Origin: Chionis minor
Lineage: Eukaryota; Chordata; Aves; Charadriiformes; Chionididae
NCBI GenBank assembly: GCA_013398295.1
Contig: VZSF01008207.1
Span: forward strand, 744,621-808,620
Direction: 5' to 3'
DNA: 64,000 bases
In this document: in pieces, positions 14,501-27,500 of the stretch
Layout of the letters: the number at the start of each line of letters is the position of its first letter
Position numbering within the stretch: the stretch's first letter is position 1
Notes under the pieces: generated by a model
Databases searched by the model: none
What the model was told of the DNA's origin: nothing
Seen by the model: the letters and a program-made list of their open reading frames with translations, nothing else
Position numbers and translations under genes: made by a program

Positions 14501-15401
14501 AGTTACTCCATTGTATTAAAGTTGTGTGTGTTGAATATAGAGAAAAATTATTTAGAAATGTGACAATGGAGAAAGGCAGGCTAGAAAATCTGTGTACGTT
14601 CTACAGGTGTAAAAATGAGGTTCAGGGGTTTTTTTCTCCTTACTATCATTTCTGTAGTAAATTCTTAGTCCATTTAATTTACAGTACTCATAAGAAATAC
14701 CAACGGGATATTTCCCTAATCCAGACAGACCAAAAATAAAGTGATACAATGTACTTGGAATTTTAACATCAAGGAAAAAAACATAAAACTTTACAAAGAA
14801 TCAACATTGTACACAATCCATGCTTTATGTATTTAATTTATCTGCTTAGTACAGAGGCAGCATCTGTTTTCAGTGAGATGTTGCTTTTTTTTTTTTTCTC
14901 CTAACTCAGCAGCTGGGATAAATGAAATAGTAGTCAAAGACCAAATTAACAGTTTGAGGGCCACAAGTCTGCTGGAATGAGGGAGGAAAGTTGAGGAGGA
15001 CAGTGACAGGAGGAACTGTAACCTCCAGATGTCCCGATAATAACTCCCAGGCACATGATCACGTAATGTGGTATGTATTATGCTCCACAGTAGACCGCTC
15101 TATCTCAGACAAGTTTCTCGCAGTGCTGTTAATTCTTCTGTTATCCCTTTCCTCCCACAGCACTGCAGAGAGAAGGCAAGCGAAGGAGAGGTTCTTCTGA
15201 ACCCACCGCACACCACCGATGCTGGCAGCTCCTGACAAGACATGGGCGACAGAGTTGCGATAGGAATAAACCTGCCTCACTCTGCTCTGTAACTGGAGAG
15301 CCAAGCATTTTGGCCTCGAGTCACGTTCTTAAGCTTCTCCCTGGATTCCAGCTTCCAAAATACCAAAGTATAAATTCTCTTCTTTCTTCTTTGCTCTCCA
15401 G
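8562..15401. other. Non-coding DNA, no gene seen
   Basis: Only short, composition-driven open frames are present on both strands, with no recognisable domain. Overlapping frames at about 13.4-13.9 kb reach 125 codons, but they overlap one another on both strands and show no splice or domain logic. I saw no tRNA, rRNA or intact mobile element. A strong splice-acceptor-like tract ends this block at 15401. Confidence 0.55.
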
Positions 15402-15524
15402 CTCTCCGGCTTACCACCTCAACCTTCTCCAGCAGCTGAGAGCGAGGAAACTGCAGGAGCAGTTGGGAACAGGTCTAACTAGAAGAAACGACAGAGCCTC
15501 AGTAACCAGCAGGGCAGAAGAGAG
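15402..15524 (+). other. Candidate spliced exon of unknown gene
   Basis: A long pyrimidine tract ending CTCTCCAG at 15401 is followed by 123 bases and then AGAG|GTGAGA, a good donor at 15525. The interval is exactly 41 codons long and fully open in one frame, with CpGs retained. That frame gives a leucine/arginine/glutamine-rich helical segment (LLQQLRARKLQEQLG). I recognise no family. It could be an exon of a non-coding RNA, an alternative 5' exon of KCNJ15, or a chance arrangement of splice-like signals. Confidence 0.25.
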
Positions 15525-18500
15525 GTGAGATGAGCTCCTCAGTCCTCAGCAACTGACTGATGACAAGTTCTGGAGATGCCATCGAGAAGAGGAGCCCCTT
15601 TCTACTGAGGAAGGCAAGGATGAGGGACCAGCAATAAATGGACTGGTGTGGAAAGGTATTTGTGGGTGCATGGCTGAGTGGAGAGAGCAAGGGGCTGGAA
15701 TGACTGACAACAAGGAATAGTGTTTAAATTGCCTTTGTTCGAATGAAGAAAATTAAGTGGGCTTTTAATTATCCCAGCTGAAATATTCAAGCTTTTACCA
15801 CACCAGATTGTCCTGACTAGAATCAGGGCTTGATCACAGCTTGAATTACCAAATCTATCTGTTTAAGTACCCTTTCTAGCCCTGCATTTTGTGTTAGAGG
15901 GTCGGAACCTCTCTTATGCTTACATCTCTTCATACTGCCAGAGAGATGTAAAAAGAACTGAGTGAAATTAAGAATAATACCTGGAATACTCTTTACTTTC
16001 TTCTCTTAATGGCTTTATGGAACTGCAGAGCACTTGTTCCTGGTTTCCACCTTAGGGAGGGTTATTTTTTTTTAACAATGGCACATTGAAATTGAGTTAA
16101 AGTGTATAATTTCCCCACCTACTCACAGTTACCCTGCCCTTTGCAGTAGTTAATACAGCACCCACAGTATGTTCCAGTCTCTGAAGAGTGTAGCCTGGTC
16201 CCCAACGAGCTGATCACCCTGTGAGGAGCTAGAATATTTTGGATGAGAAGCCATGCGCAAATGCAAGATGACAGTGCTGATAGTATTAACTACCTTGTAG
16301 TTATGCATTGCAGGGGTCAGAGATGACTGAATGATCTCAGAAACAGTATTTGCAGTAATAGCTTCACACAAAGAGGTCACTTAGAGATAAAGAGGCAGTT
16401 AATTCAAAACAGAATTTCAGACTTAGCTTTGCCTTTTCCCCCCTATTTGAAGGAAATGAGAGGTGACACAATTGGATTAGATACACATTTTAGTCTTTTT
16501 CAGAAACGAGGATATTATTTACTGAAAAGATTGTAGTAGGTCCAAGCTGATAAATGCAGTACATTGTTTTTGGCATACATATCAATTCCTAAAACAAATA
16601 GTATTTACCAGAAATTTTGTAGACGCTTCTTTGGACTCTCAACAGTCTATTAGGTAAATATGGGCCTTGTAGCACTATAGGAAAATGTACATTTTTACAG
16701 AAGCTTTGCAAATTTTGGCAACACCATCCAGCTCAACCCTCTTTATTCTGCAACAAAGCTCTTGGGATTCATTTTTTAGGACTCAGTTGCCAAAGTCCAC
16801 AAAACTCAGCCTACTCTTAATATGACAGTAAGAGAATGAGGGAGATAGAGATGTACTTTCATTGGCAAATGTGTCAGAAGCAGAGTTGTAAAAATAAGAA
16901 AGAGTCTGAAGTGAAGTAGTTCCAGAAACCCAGGAGTAGCAAAGGACCCCCCTTCCTTCTCCAACACCATGGTATCTAGGATCACAGGAGGTGAAGGTGG
17001 TCTGGTCTGCCAAGGAAAGTGTGAAAAGCTCACTTCTAGAAAACACTTCTGCTCCTGTGTTCACACATGCACACAAAACACCTATGCCATCTAGTATGAG
17101 TGTGTGTATACAAATTCAGGTTTTATTTACACACAGGTACCTATATCAATGCAGATACAAACGTAGATTACAATTATTTTAATTTAATTGGCTTTTGTTT
17201 CAGAAATTGCTGGCAACAGGTACAGTAGTTCTTTTGAGGTGGACCACTTCTCTCAGCCCTTTCTTTCTATCAGCCAGCTAGTTTCATCTTTGCTAGAGCT
17301 CTGTGAAACATTTTATTTGCTGTGGAACTACAAAGCAGGAAGGATTCACCTGCTTTGGAGTGTGTGCCCAGAACCAGAACTGGCAGGACATCTTGTAATG
17401 TGTTGTATCCAAATACTGTCTTGCCAATGCTGGAATTAAATTGTCTTGCGCAGTTTTGATAGCTCCAGATTCCTGGAGGTTCAGTTTATTGGAAATCCAG
17501 AGCCCTTTCCATGGCCTAGGCCTGATGGCCAAGCTCCAGAAAAAAATCATTGTGGCTCAGTGTGTTTGTCTGGACAAAGTGGGAGCCTTTTTGGCCAACC
17601 TATTTTGTCCAGCAGGAAGTAAAACCATGTCAGGGCCCACTGTGTGGCCAGCACCAAATGTTGCCCTCTTACTGTCCAAAGTGAGCCGGTCTCCATCATC
17701 CAGATGGGAACACGGGGCTGACTGCTGAGATAGACTCACCTGTACAGATCTGCAAGCTGCCTGCCTGCACTCTGTGTGTCCCCCAGATCTGGCTCAGTAG
17801 CATCTCATCAATATTATCCCATGGAAACTGTATGGCTTCAGTCAAGATAGCGTGCTTTCCTGCTTCTGTTCACCTGTGGGAACCACCTCAAACCTCCTGT
17901 GTCCAAATACACGACTGTGTTAAAGGATGGCTCTTGGAGGCAGTCCTCTTAGGTGTTTTTTGGTGACTTTTCAGGCCGCTGGCGTGCAAGGATGAAGAAA
18001 TCTCGCTACAGATCAGCTGGGATATATTCAAGGAAGTGATACAAAACAAAGTGAAGGAAGTTATTGGAAAGTACACGTAGTTAACGACAGTCTAGACGAG
18101 CAATAAAACAAGGCAATATGGGGAAAATGTAAACAAGCCCAGGCTGAAGGGAAACAAAAGAAGTAAAAGTATCTTGAAGAAAATTGAGCAAATCACTCTG
18201 AGTCTGGACAAGCAGGGAAAGATTTGAGGAAAGATCAAGGAAGCAAGGCACAAGAGCAGTGTGCTAAAGGTTAATTTCTGTGGAAATGCACTTGGACCTA
18301 CAATACCAACAATTAGGGAGAAAAAGAGTGGTGACCCACATACCACAAAGGTGAAGTAAATATGGCAGAAATGTTTTGAAGTCTGCCTTAGCTAGTTTTA
18401 GAATCTTACAGTCCACCCTGCAATGAAAACACGGTAGGCAAACTTGAGTGGGCTCAGTTCCTTCATCAGAAAACTCTGCTCCAAGAAAGAGTTAAAAGCA

Positions 18501-21500
18501 AGTGTCCTCCAAGAAGAGGCGAATAGCTGGCCTTTCAGGGGCTGGAGGAACAAAATCTGCCAAGCAGAGAAAAAAATCTGAAAAGCTATATTGGAGCAAG
18601 TGGAGGTTCAAGGTAGCTGAATAAAGAAAATAGCTGAAAGAACCCTGAGGAAAAGAGTTCCTTTCATTCCAAGCAATCCAGAGGTGTAAGTTCATTGTCC
18701 TGATGAAATTAGTTGTCAACAGGCTGCAGTTAGCTGCACAGTAGGGGGAAGAGACAGCGTGATTTCAAATCAGGGTAGTTGCAGTGGTCAAGGTATCAGT
18801 ACTGCAGCAGCACACAGAAAAGCATGGAGAGTGGAGGCACTCTACTGTGACTCCACTGTCACTGTTTCTGCTTGATTCAGCATAGCATTCAGCTGAGATA
18901 TGTTGCGGGAAATAGAAGAAACACATAAATGCACTGATGAAAGCTATACTTGAACTCCTACACAACAGTGCCATAAGGATTTATGGGGGTTAAGCAATTG
19001 CTTCATGTAAAAACTTAGTGAATGATGAAACAGTATGAATTCATCGTTACTCTTTCTGCTTTTAATGATGTATTACTAATACTAGATGTGTTAGAGAACA
19101 AAGCCACTGTTGGTCTGATATTAAGGTCCATATGCAGATGTAATTGGGTATCTGACAGATATTCTTAGATAGCATACAAAACTGGAGGAACTATTTAACA
19201 AAAATTGTCATGTAGATGAATGAGTTGCAGCTACAAAAAGGAAGTTATAAAACAAGCAGATTATTTCGTGTACCTTGTAAACATCATCTTTGCTAGATAT
19301 CCTGTTGTGTGTGAGATGAAAAGTATTGCATTAAAGTGTTATATTTAATGTGAAAAACAAATGGATCAAGACGGTGTGCAAACACTGTTTTTTGGGCTGA
19401 ACAATGTAGTCAACGAAAGCAGGTAAAGAGCCACTCAAAGGTTAACGTTGGAACAATAATAAATGTAAATTGCAATCGTTTGAAGCCAAATGAGGAAACT
19501 GGAAAGAGGGAAGGAGGTGAAATCAAGGCATGGGAAAGAGTGAACCTGAAAAGATTAGGATGGTGGGAATACTGCAGAAATCAAACTGATAACAAAATGC
19601 CAGAGATAGTCATGCAAATACAGCCAAGGTCAATTTAACAAGAAACAGACTGAAGGAGTTGGTCTGAATAGGTTCAGCTAAGTGGACTGGTGCCCTATGC
19701 AGGGATGTAGCCAAACTGGACTCAGGAGAGACATTAGTCCCTGGGCTGAGACAAGCAGGAACACTGCTGTGTTCCCAGTGTCTGCTGGAAGCTTGGGAGA
19801 TGCAGAGAAAGACATTTAAAAAGGTCATTCACAGTTGCCTGCAGAAGTTTTTATGCATAAATAAAGGCTTCAGTGTTACTTGTTTTTGGTGTTCTGTACA
19901 CCAGTTGTGGTGCCTTACTGAAGCCATCCTGTCTGTTTCTAGAAACCTATCTTAGATTTTCATGCAGCTTCTGCCTTAAAATCTGACTGAAATCCCCATA
20001 AGACCAAACCATGGGAGATGAACTTAGAGCTGAACATTAATCAACTGTTCGGCAGTAATAAAGATTATGTTGCAACCAAATTTTCTCTGGCCGCAATTTG
20101 CCACCAAATGAAGCTGTAACCTGGAGGGTGTGCATCCTCAGAGACTAGACCTACTGAAACAAATACATTTCCACTCCCAGAGACCTTTGGACAGCTCTAG
20201 TCTTTATTGAGGCCTGTAGGGAGACTGGCTTTTCCTGTCTGTGCAGTATCTTTCAGACATATTTTCTGTTAATGATAAAAATCAGGAGAATGTGTGGGGG
20301 TATACAAGGCCACCTGGGTGCTGTGTCTTAATAGTAGACATGGGGTTTTGTTTTGGGATTGTTTTTTGCTTTGAGTGCAGCTCATCATCTCTGTCCTAAT
20401 GTTGACCATCTATATCCACGTTTTTAGGGTCCTTCAAGTGCCCTGCTTTTAAAAAATGCAGAGCATTTGGCACTGATTTACCCAGCCTTTAGGCAACCAG
20501 CTAACTTATGGCAATGGATGGGAATGCACACCCTTTTACTGCTTAACAAAACTTGAGAAAAACAAGTATCCCATCTAAGAGACACTCAAACGGACAAAAC
20601 ACACCCAGTCTCCTGTTGCGTGGCTTGTCATGTTGCTGTGTCTTGAAAATCATATTTAACACCACTTGTCAATAGTTGTCTCTGTAACCCAAGAGTTCCT
20701 GATACTAGTACAGTAGTGTTGGCAATTGTCATTAAAGTAGACTCTTGCTCAATTCAGTATCTCCCAGTTAAATCTTTCTTCTCTTCACCTGCTGCCATTT
20801 GCAAGCCTAAACAGTCCTTGAAAACATAAAAATCAGGAAAGCTCTGATTTGTTTTTCATGCTTTTAATTTTTTACTTTACATGATGGATGGTGGGATTTA
20901 TTATAGCTCAGAGGAACAAAGCAGTTGCTATACAATCTGCCCCAGGCAAGCCATCCTTGACACAGCTGAAAAGCAATAGCCGTGGTCCCTGTAAAGATTT
21001 TGCTCAGACTTTCTGAAAGAATTCACCTTTGGGGCAGGGAGCAAGCATGGAAAAATGCAGCCCCAAAGGTCAGCATTTTGCAATGCTTATGGCATATGAA
21101 AATAGGAGGTTGTGATGGAAACTATGGTGCAATCACAGTGACAATGGGCGCAGCCTGCACGCCTGTGCCATCTTCTTGCCATCAAACAATCAATTTCTTC
21201 CCCTGTAATATCATGGATTATATTTTACTTCCTCTCAAAGTTGGGTTCAGTAGATAAATGGTGACAACTCTGCTTTCTACAAAATTTGATCTTAAAGTTG
21301 AGTCTTTTTAACACTGTCTGGACAAATGTTTGCACTTTGCTTTTGGAAGACCACTTTCCTAATCTTCTTGTATTAGGGATGCCATGATCTACGTTGGCGA
21401 TAGTAAGCCTGGGGATAGTCTTTGTACATACACCCTGTACTGCAAACTCTGTACCCTTCCCGTTATTGCCCTCCTTTTGTGCACTTTCAGTAGTGTCATA

Positions 21501-24500
21501 CACTCTGTCAACGTCAATAGTTGTCTCTAGGCTCACTTCATAATCCTCTTTGATAAAGTGTGGCAAAAATACACACTTCAGTTCCTTTCATTCAAGCCAG
21601 AAGTTATTTTCCAGGAAGACACATTTAAAATGCACAAAGGTACTCGTTTAATTTGTTCTGCCTTTTTAGTGGTGCTTCCTGAGAGGCTATCTAGTCTGGG
21701 AATTTGAAACTGCTAATAGTAATGTCACATTTTTGTCCCAAATAGTCACAGGCTGTACTACTCAAAGAAATTCAATAATGAAAGTCCAGAAAGGGTATTT
21801 TCACAGGGCTCTTATTGTTGTTCATGAAAACAATCTTCTCCAAGTAAAACAATCCATTATTTCTCAAATTGCTCCAAAGCAGAGCTCCATTAAAATATCA
21901 CTGAGTTTCAAAGGTAAGGAAAAAACTAACCTACCTGCTGAAGACTGCTAAGAAATGTGTTTGGGAATTAGCGATTGTGGCCCCGTGGAGGAGAACTCAG
22001 AGTGGACTCTCCAGATTCGGTGACCCCAATAAACTGAAATCTGACTGTGAGAGATTTCCCTTCCCCTTGCTGTCCTCCAAAGTGTGCTATTGAAGATATT
22101 TGACAGAATATAGCTAGGATGTACTGAATATGCAAGTTTCTCTTTGACTAAGGAATGTTCTTTGTGCCACAGAAAACACATCAATAGAAGGAGGGATCCA
22201 ATGGCTGAGAAGCTGGGGCTTTCCAGCATTTCCAGGAAGGATTTCTGGTCATCAGGGCAGCTCTCACTAGGGAAATTCACACTTGAGGAGAAGCCACCAG
22301 GGGGACTAACAATCATGGGTCAAGTGGAGGAAAATGCTGGATGGGAGAAAGCTGCCTCACTTTTTCGTGGTCAGTGGTTCTTGCAGCTGACTGCTGTCAG
22401 CCCTGCTTCTCCCAGCATCCCTTGGAGCAGCTCTTCTGGACCATAACCCTGGGCCATTTCTTTGGCCAGATATCCTGCTTGTAGCTGAGAGAAATTTTCA
22501 GTCCTGCAGAGCACAATTGTCCATGACTATGCCTATTACCACAAAACCAATGTTATGTCAGAGCTACTACCTGAGTGACCTGGAGAGCTGTCTGCTCTTG
22601 CTCTCTTAAGAATGAGCATGGAAGTGCTACAGAAAGCCTCTTTGCCTGCTGGGGTGTTACCAGCAATCTGAGTAGATCATCTTCATGGAGAGTTTTATGC
22701 ATCCTGCTGGCTCATGATGTGGCAAACCAAGCATGACCCCATCACAGAGCTTCAGAAAGCAAAGACATGTGGCCCAGTCCCAGGAATCTGAGGTGAATTT
22801 TGGCTGCTTTGGACATTTTGACCATATTGGTGGGGGAGGGGAAATTAAAATCCCTCTTGGATCTAAAGCCCATTGTCATTTTCACTGTGGTGTGGAAAGT
22901 CAGCTTGGATTTTAATTCCTGCTTGTGAATCTGCCCCAGCTCTGGTCTAGAACCAAAACCAGACGATGCTCATTTCCGCAGCTGGAGAGACGGCAGCCAA
23001 ACATGCCTGGGAATGAGTGGTTTTTCTCAAGGGGCTCTTTTTTGCTCCAGAGCTTTCTGATACTTGGTAATCCTTTCGACATCTTGGCCAGTAACATGTC
23101 AGTACTTCTGTCATCAAAAAGCAACACCTCTGGGCCGGAGCTTAAATTTGGAAGCTGAGGTTTACCATTGAAGTCCTTCCACCACTAGCAGGACAGCAGC
23201 CTTGCTGAGGCTCTGAAACCCTGAGCCATCTGGATGAAGAACAACCACCTTCCCTAATATGAACAGATAAGACACATCTCAGCAACTGCAGGCTTCTCAA
23301 GTCCAAATTACTTGAGACGAAGTTGAAGCTTTTGAAAGCATTAACTGCTGCAGTAACAGGGTTTCCACAAAGGTAATTGTTTGCTTCATTGACAACAGAA
23401 CTGGGCCCTCCTTAGCCAGATCCTTCCGTGTGAAGCTCGTCAAGTGGAACAAAATCCCATTCCAATTGCATGCTTTTCATGTACGCAAATCTCCCTTAGG
23501 AACGACAGTGTGAGCCACAACCTCTCATAATGCAAAGAACATATGGCGGAGGGCTTGTACACAAACCACCGCTTTAAACCATAGCAGGCTAGGTAATGTG
23601 CTGTGAATTCCTTGGTGCGGTCACTGTTGCAATGTCAACAAAGAGGCCACAAAAGAAAGAAGATGGAAAAGTATGTATCAACCGTCCTAAAAGCACACAT
23701 ACACAGTGAGAACATGGTTTCTGATTTCTTTGGGATGTGAAGACTCATGTGTCCATTAGCATTCACATGCTTGGAGAACTGCATTTCCCACAGCACCTTC
23801 AGGTCCAATGTTTTACTTAATCTCATGGGAATGTGTGTAACGAATTTTAGACTTTTTAATTCTTTTTTGTCAAGAACTTCATCAATAAGAAGCAGATAAA
23901 TGGTCTGATTTGCACTTTAGATGAATACTCTAATGCACAGGGGGAAAATACAAAAAATAGAAGAGTATTTAAAAAATTAAAGAGAACATACAGTAAAGAA
24001 AGTGCAAAGTCACAGGAGAGTTTCTCTGTGTTTAACAAGAACCAGTTTTGGATTAAATACTTTGAAGGTCTCGTATTCAGTTGTTCTGGTTTGGAAAGCA
24101 TATATAAGAAAGTCAGTGAATCTTTAGCTGCAGCAGATCTTCTAGAAAGCTTATGAATAGGAAAATAAATTTTAGGTTAGTTTCTTATTTTTAAAATCAA
24201 TTTTTTCACGTGTTCAGCAATGTGGTTTTCTTACCATTTTTAACAAATTTAATTTTAATCCTGGTGGTGTCTCATACCGAGTGACTAGCTATAATTCAAA
24301 TAATGCTTGACAAAATGGTATTTGGGCTTAATTCTGCATCGTGTGTTATATTTTGTTATTGTTAATATGAAGTGGATAGTTTCTGTTGCATTTGTTTTAT
24401 AGTACTCGCTTTCAAAACAAGACACATTTTGAAGTAGTGAGTCCATGGACAACTCTAGGCAGAATTCCTACCAGCTTTTCACTAACGCTTCTACTAACTG

Positions 24501-27500
24501 AAGGCCTTGCTATTATTGATGTAATTTTTCAAAAGTCTACAATAAAAATAGAAAAAATAGCTTGCATAGATTAAAGTGGAAAGCCAGCTGGTACATGCAG
24601 AAAACGTTGTGTTCTAGCAGTTTAGTCCTGAAATATAAAAGCAGTGTTTGGGCTGCAGGACTGAAACGGCTGCAGAATGCAGAGCACTGTGAATCATGGC
24701 AGAATAGTTCTGGCCCCCAGCCAGCAGAACTGAACACTTTACCTAATTGTTTTGAGTTGGAGGGTGCACTAAAAATAAATGCGCTAGTACAATAAATAAT
24801 TTTTTTGTGCTTTTCCTTCCCATCATTATTGTATTTGTCCTGAAACACTTTTAAGGTTTTACTGTACTATTATCCCAGTGGTACAGAGGGAGCCCAAATC
24901 CTGAGGGACCACGTGTTTAGGCAGCAGTGTTGAGGCACCAGTGGGATTTCTCTGGGAGCTGTGCTCCTCAGTCCTTCCAAGGATCTGGGCAAGGGTAAAG
25001 GCTCAGCTGTACACAGGTATTCAGGTGCACAAAAATACAAGCAGATGTTTAGCAGTTCTCAGGTGACATGTCTGCAAAGGACATCTTGAACTTGTGCAAG
25101 GTCCATTTCTAGTCTTGTGTCTGTTTTATGTAACAATCGCAATTTCTTTATATCCTGTGCCTGATTTTTAAGTCATGAATTTGGGCTTCACCAAAACGGC
25201 AATTTTTTTATTGTCTTAAGCCCAAGAAAAAGAGTCATGGTGGCTTTTCCCGTCCCCACTGCACACATCCTCATAAGCTGAAGGTCGCTCTCCACATGAG
25301 AAGCCCAAAGCACTTTTTCAGTAAAAGAAGCACTGACTTTTGTATTGAGGCTTAGTTGGAGGTGCAGATCTGATGTGTATGACTAACTTTTCTCCCAGGG
25401 ATTCTAGTTTTGTTGTCTCTTTTCCTAACTTAACTCTATCCAGAGCCAACATAAGAGCTGAAAATGCTTTAAGAAAGCCTCTTATCATCATGGGATTTCC
25501 TGCTCAGCTTTATTGATTGAAGAAGTTTGGATAAGTATTTCTACTTTTCTCGGCCAGACTTTTGAACTTTTACCTGTTCTTGCTGTGAGGAGACAGGTTT
25601 ATGAGCTTTGGTACTGAGGTAAAACTGAAGAAACAACACATGAGCTTAGAGCTTTTGTAGAGTACGAACTAACAAATTAGCTTCTCCGTTTAGTCCGCCT
25701 CAGCAGCAGTGTGTGAACAGGCCAGGAGCATGTGGTCGCCTGCCAGGAAACGATGCTTGTTTAAGATAGTTTGTTTGTAAAAAAGGAGGAGCCAGAGCGG
25801 AGCACAGACAGCTGTTGGCAGGCAGCTGACTTGTGGCAACCCACATCCTGCTCTTCCTCTGCTGGCCACCTGGTCTTCTTTCTCCTCTTGTAGGAGCTCC
25901 CAAATTTGGGTGACCTCTAGGTGAGGTGCCTCAGATCGCTAGGCTGGCAGAAAAGTAACCCTGGGGAAAGGAACAGACATACAGCACTTTCCTTCTGATT
26001 TAGCAAGCTGATGGGACTCACTGAGGTGGTTGGGCAAGCATCACAGACGGTGCAAAGGTGGGGAAGGGACAGCACAGTGTCATGCAGAGGGAAAAAGGGG
26101 GATGAGAAATTGGAAGACCACTTTGCATGGCCATGAGCAGTGCAGTTAACTCAGTTGTCTTCTGGAGCGTCTCCATAGCTTCCTGGGAGAGAGGTTTTGT
26201 ACTCATCATTTCCTACTAAGAGCCCTGATCACCTGTGGGTTCTCTAATGGATTAATGCAAAACTACATTCAAAGAAAGGTATTTACATTTTCAAGTCAAG
26301 CGTGTGAAGGTAGGAAATGCCTATGCAACTTAAATTCTACCCTTTGCTGCTCTGTCTTTTGGAATGGGATAGGTATCCACAGGGTATCAGCAAAACAGCA
26401 CAGGAAATAAAAACTGAACTGTAGTGTGTTTGCCCAAAGTGTGAAATGCATCGTTCAGAGCATATCATTGTGTTATGCTGTCCCAACAGTCCCTCACACT
26501 ACAGCTGATTTCGTGGGCACCGTGTTGCCACAGATGCTGATTTGGGGCACGTGTGGGACTAGCACATTAGAATATTCATGTTCAGTTATGATTTGGGCAG
26601 TTCCCCAAAATTTGTCAGAAGAAAGAAGAGTGTAATCGGGGATTTTTAATAATGTATAATTCAGTTACAGCTAAACATAATTTAATTGGACAGAGAAAAA
26701 TAATTTCTATTATAGGTGCTTCACCCCATGGTGTTTCAGAGGGCTCTGCAAACAAAAGAGCTTATTTGAAAGCAGAAAAAGACATTCACGAGCATTTTTA
26801 TATAGATATATATAATGAAAACTGATAGGAGCTGTTGCCATCTCCCTCATATTAAATATAGAGAAAGAGATACCAGTGCAACAGGTTCACGGATTTGGGG
26901 AACAATCCAAGTCGTGTGAAATTCTTTAGTCTCTGGCAAAGTAAAAAAAATCACATCTAACTGTTGTCCTTTTAAATGCAAAACAGCTGCTGCCTACTGG
27001 CACTGCCTGAATGCCTACATACTTGACCACTTGACGGCAGAATTCCAGCCTCCAATTTCCTGTGGCTGCATATCACAACATTATTAATGTCGGTTCATGG
27101 CGTTTAAATGTCTGTTTACCAACGCTGCTGAGGAAAGGAGAGATTTTGCTTTTGCTAACCTGTTCTCTGTGAACTTGAGGTGGGCAGAATTTTGTTAATA
27201 AACCGCTCACCCTGTGTGTTGATCTCTTTCCCCCAAGCAAAAAGGAATGAAGTTAACGTGGCATCGGCTGGAGTCTGGAATGTCCCTGCAGGTGACGCTG
27301 AGCTACAGGTGTATTGGACTAGCTTGCTGAGTGAGATATGTAATTCCTGAGAACATGGACACACAAGAAATATATCTAAGGGCCATCACATTAACCTTTC
27401 TAGTTCTGCCACAACTTCCCTTTCATTCCTGCTGTTTGCATTCTGTTCTGGGAACCCCATCAAATACCGGAGTGGTACCAACAGCAGCGTACAGGCTTAA

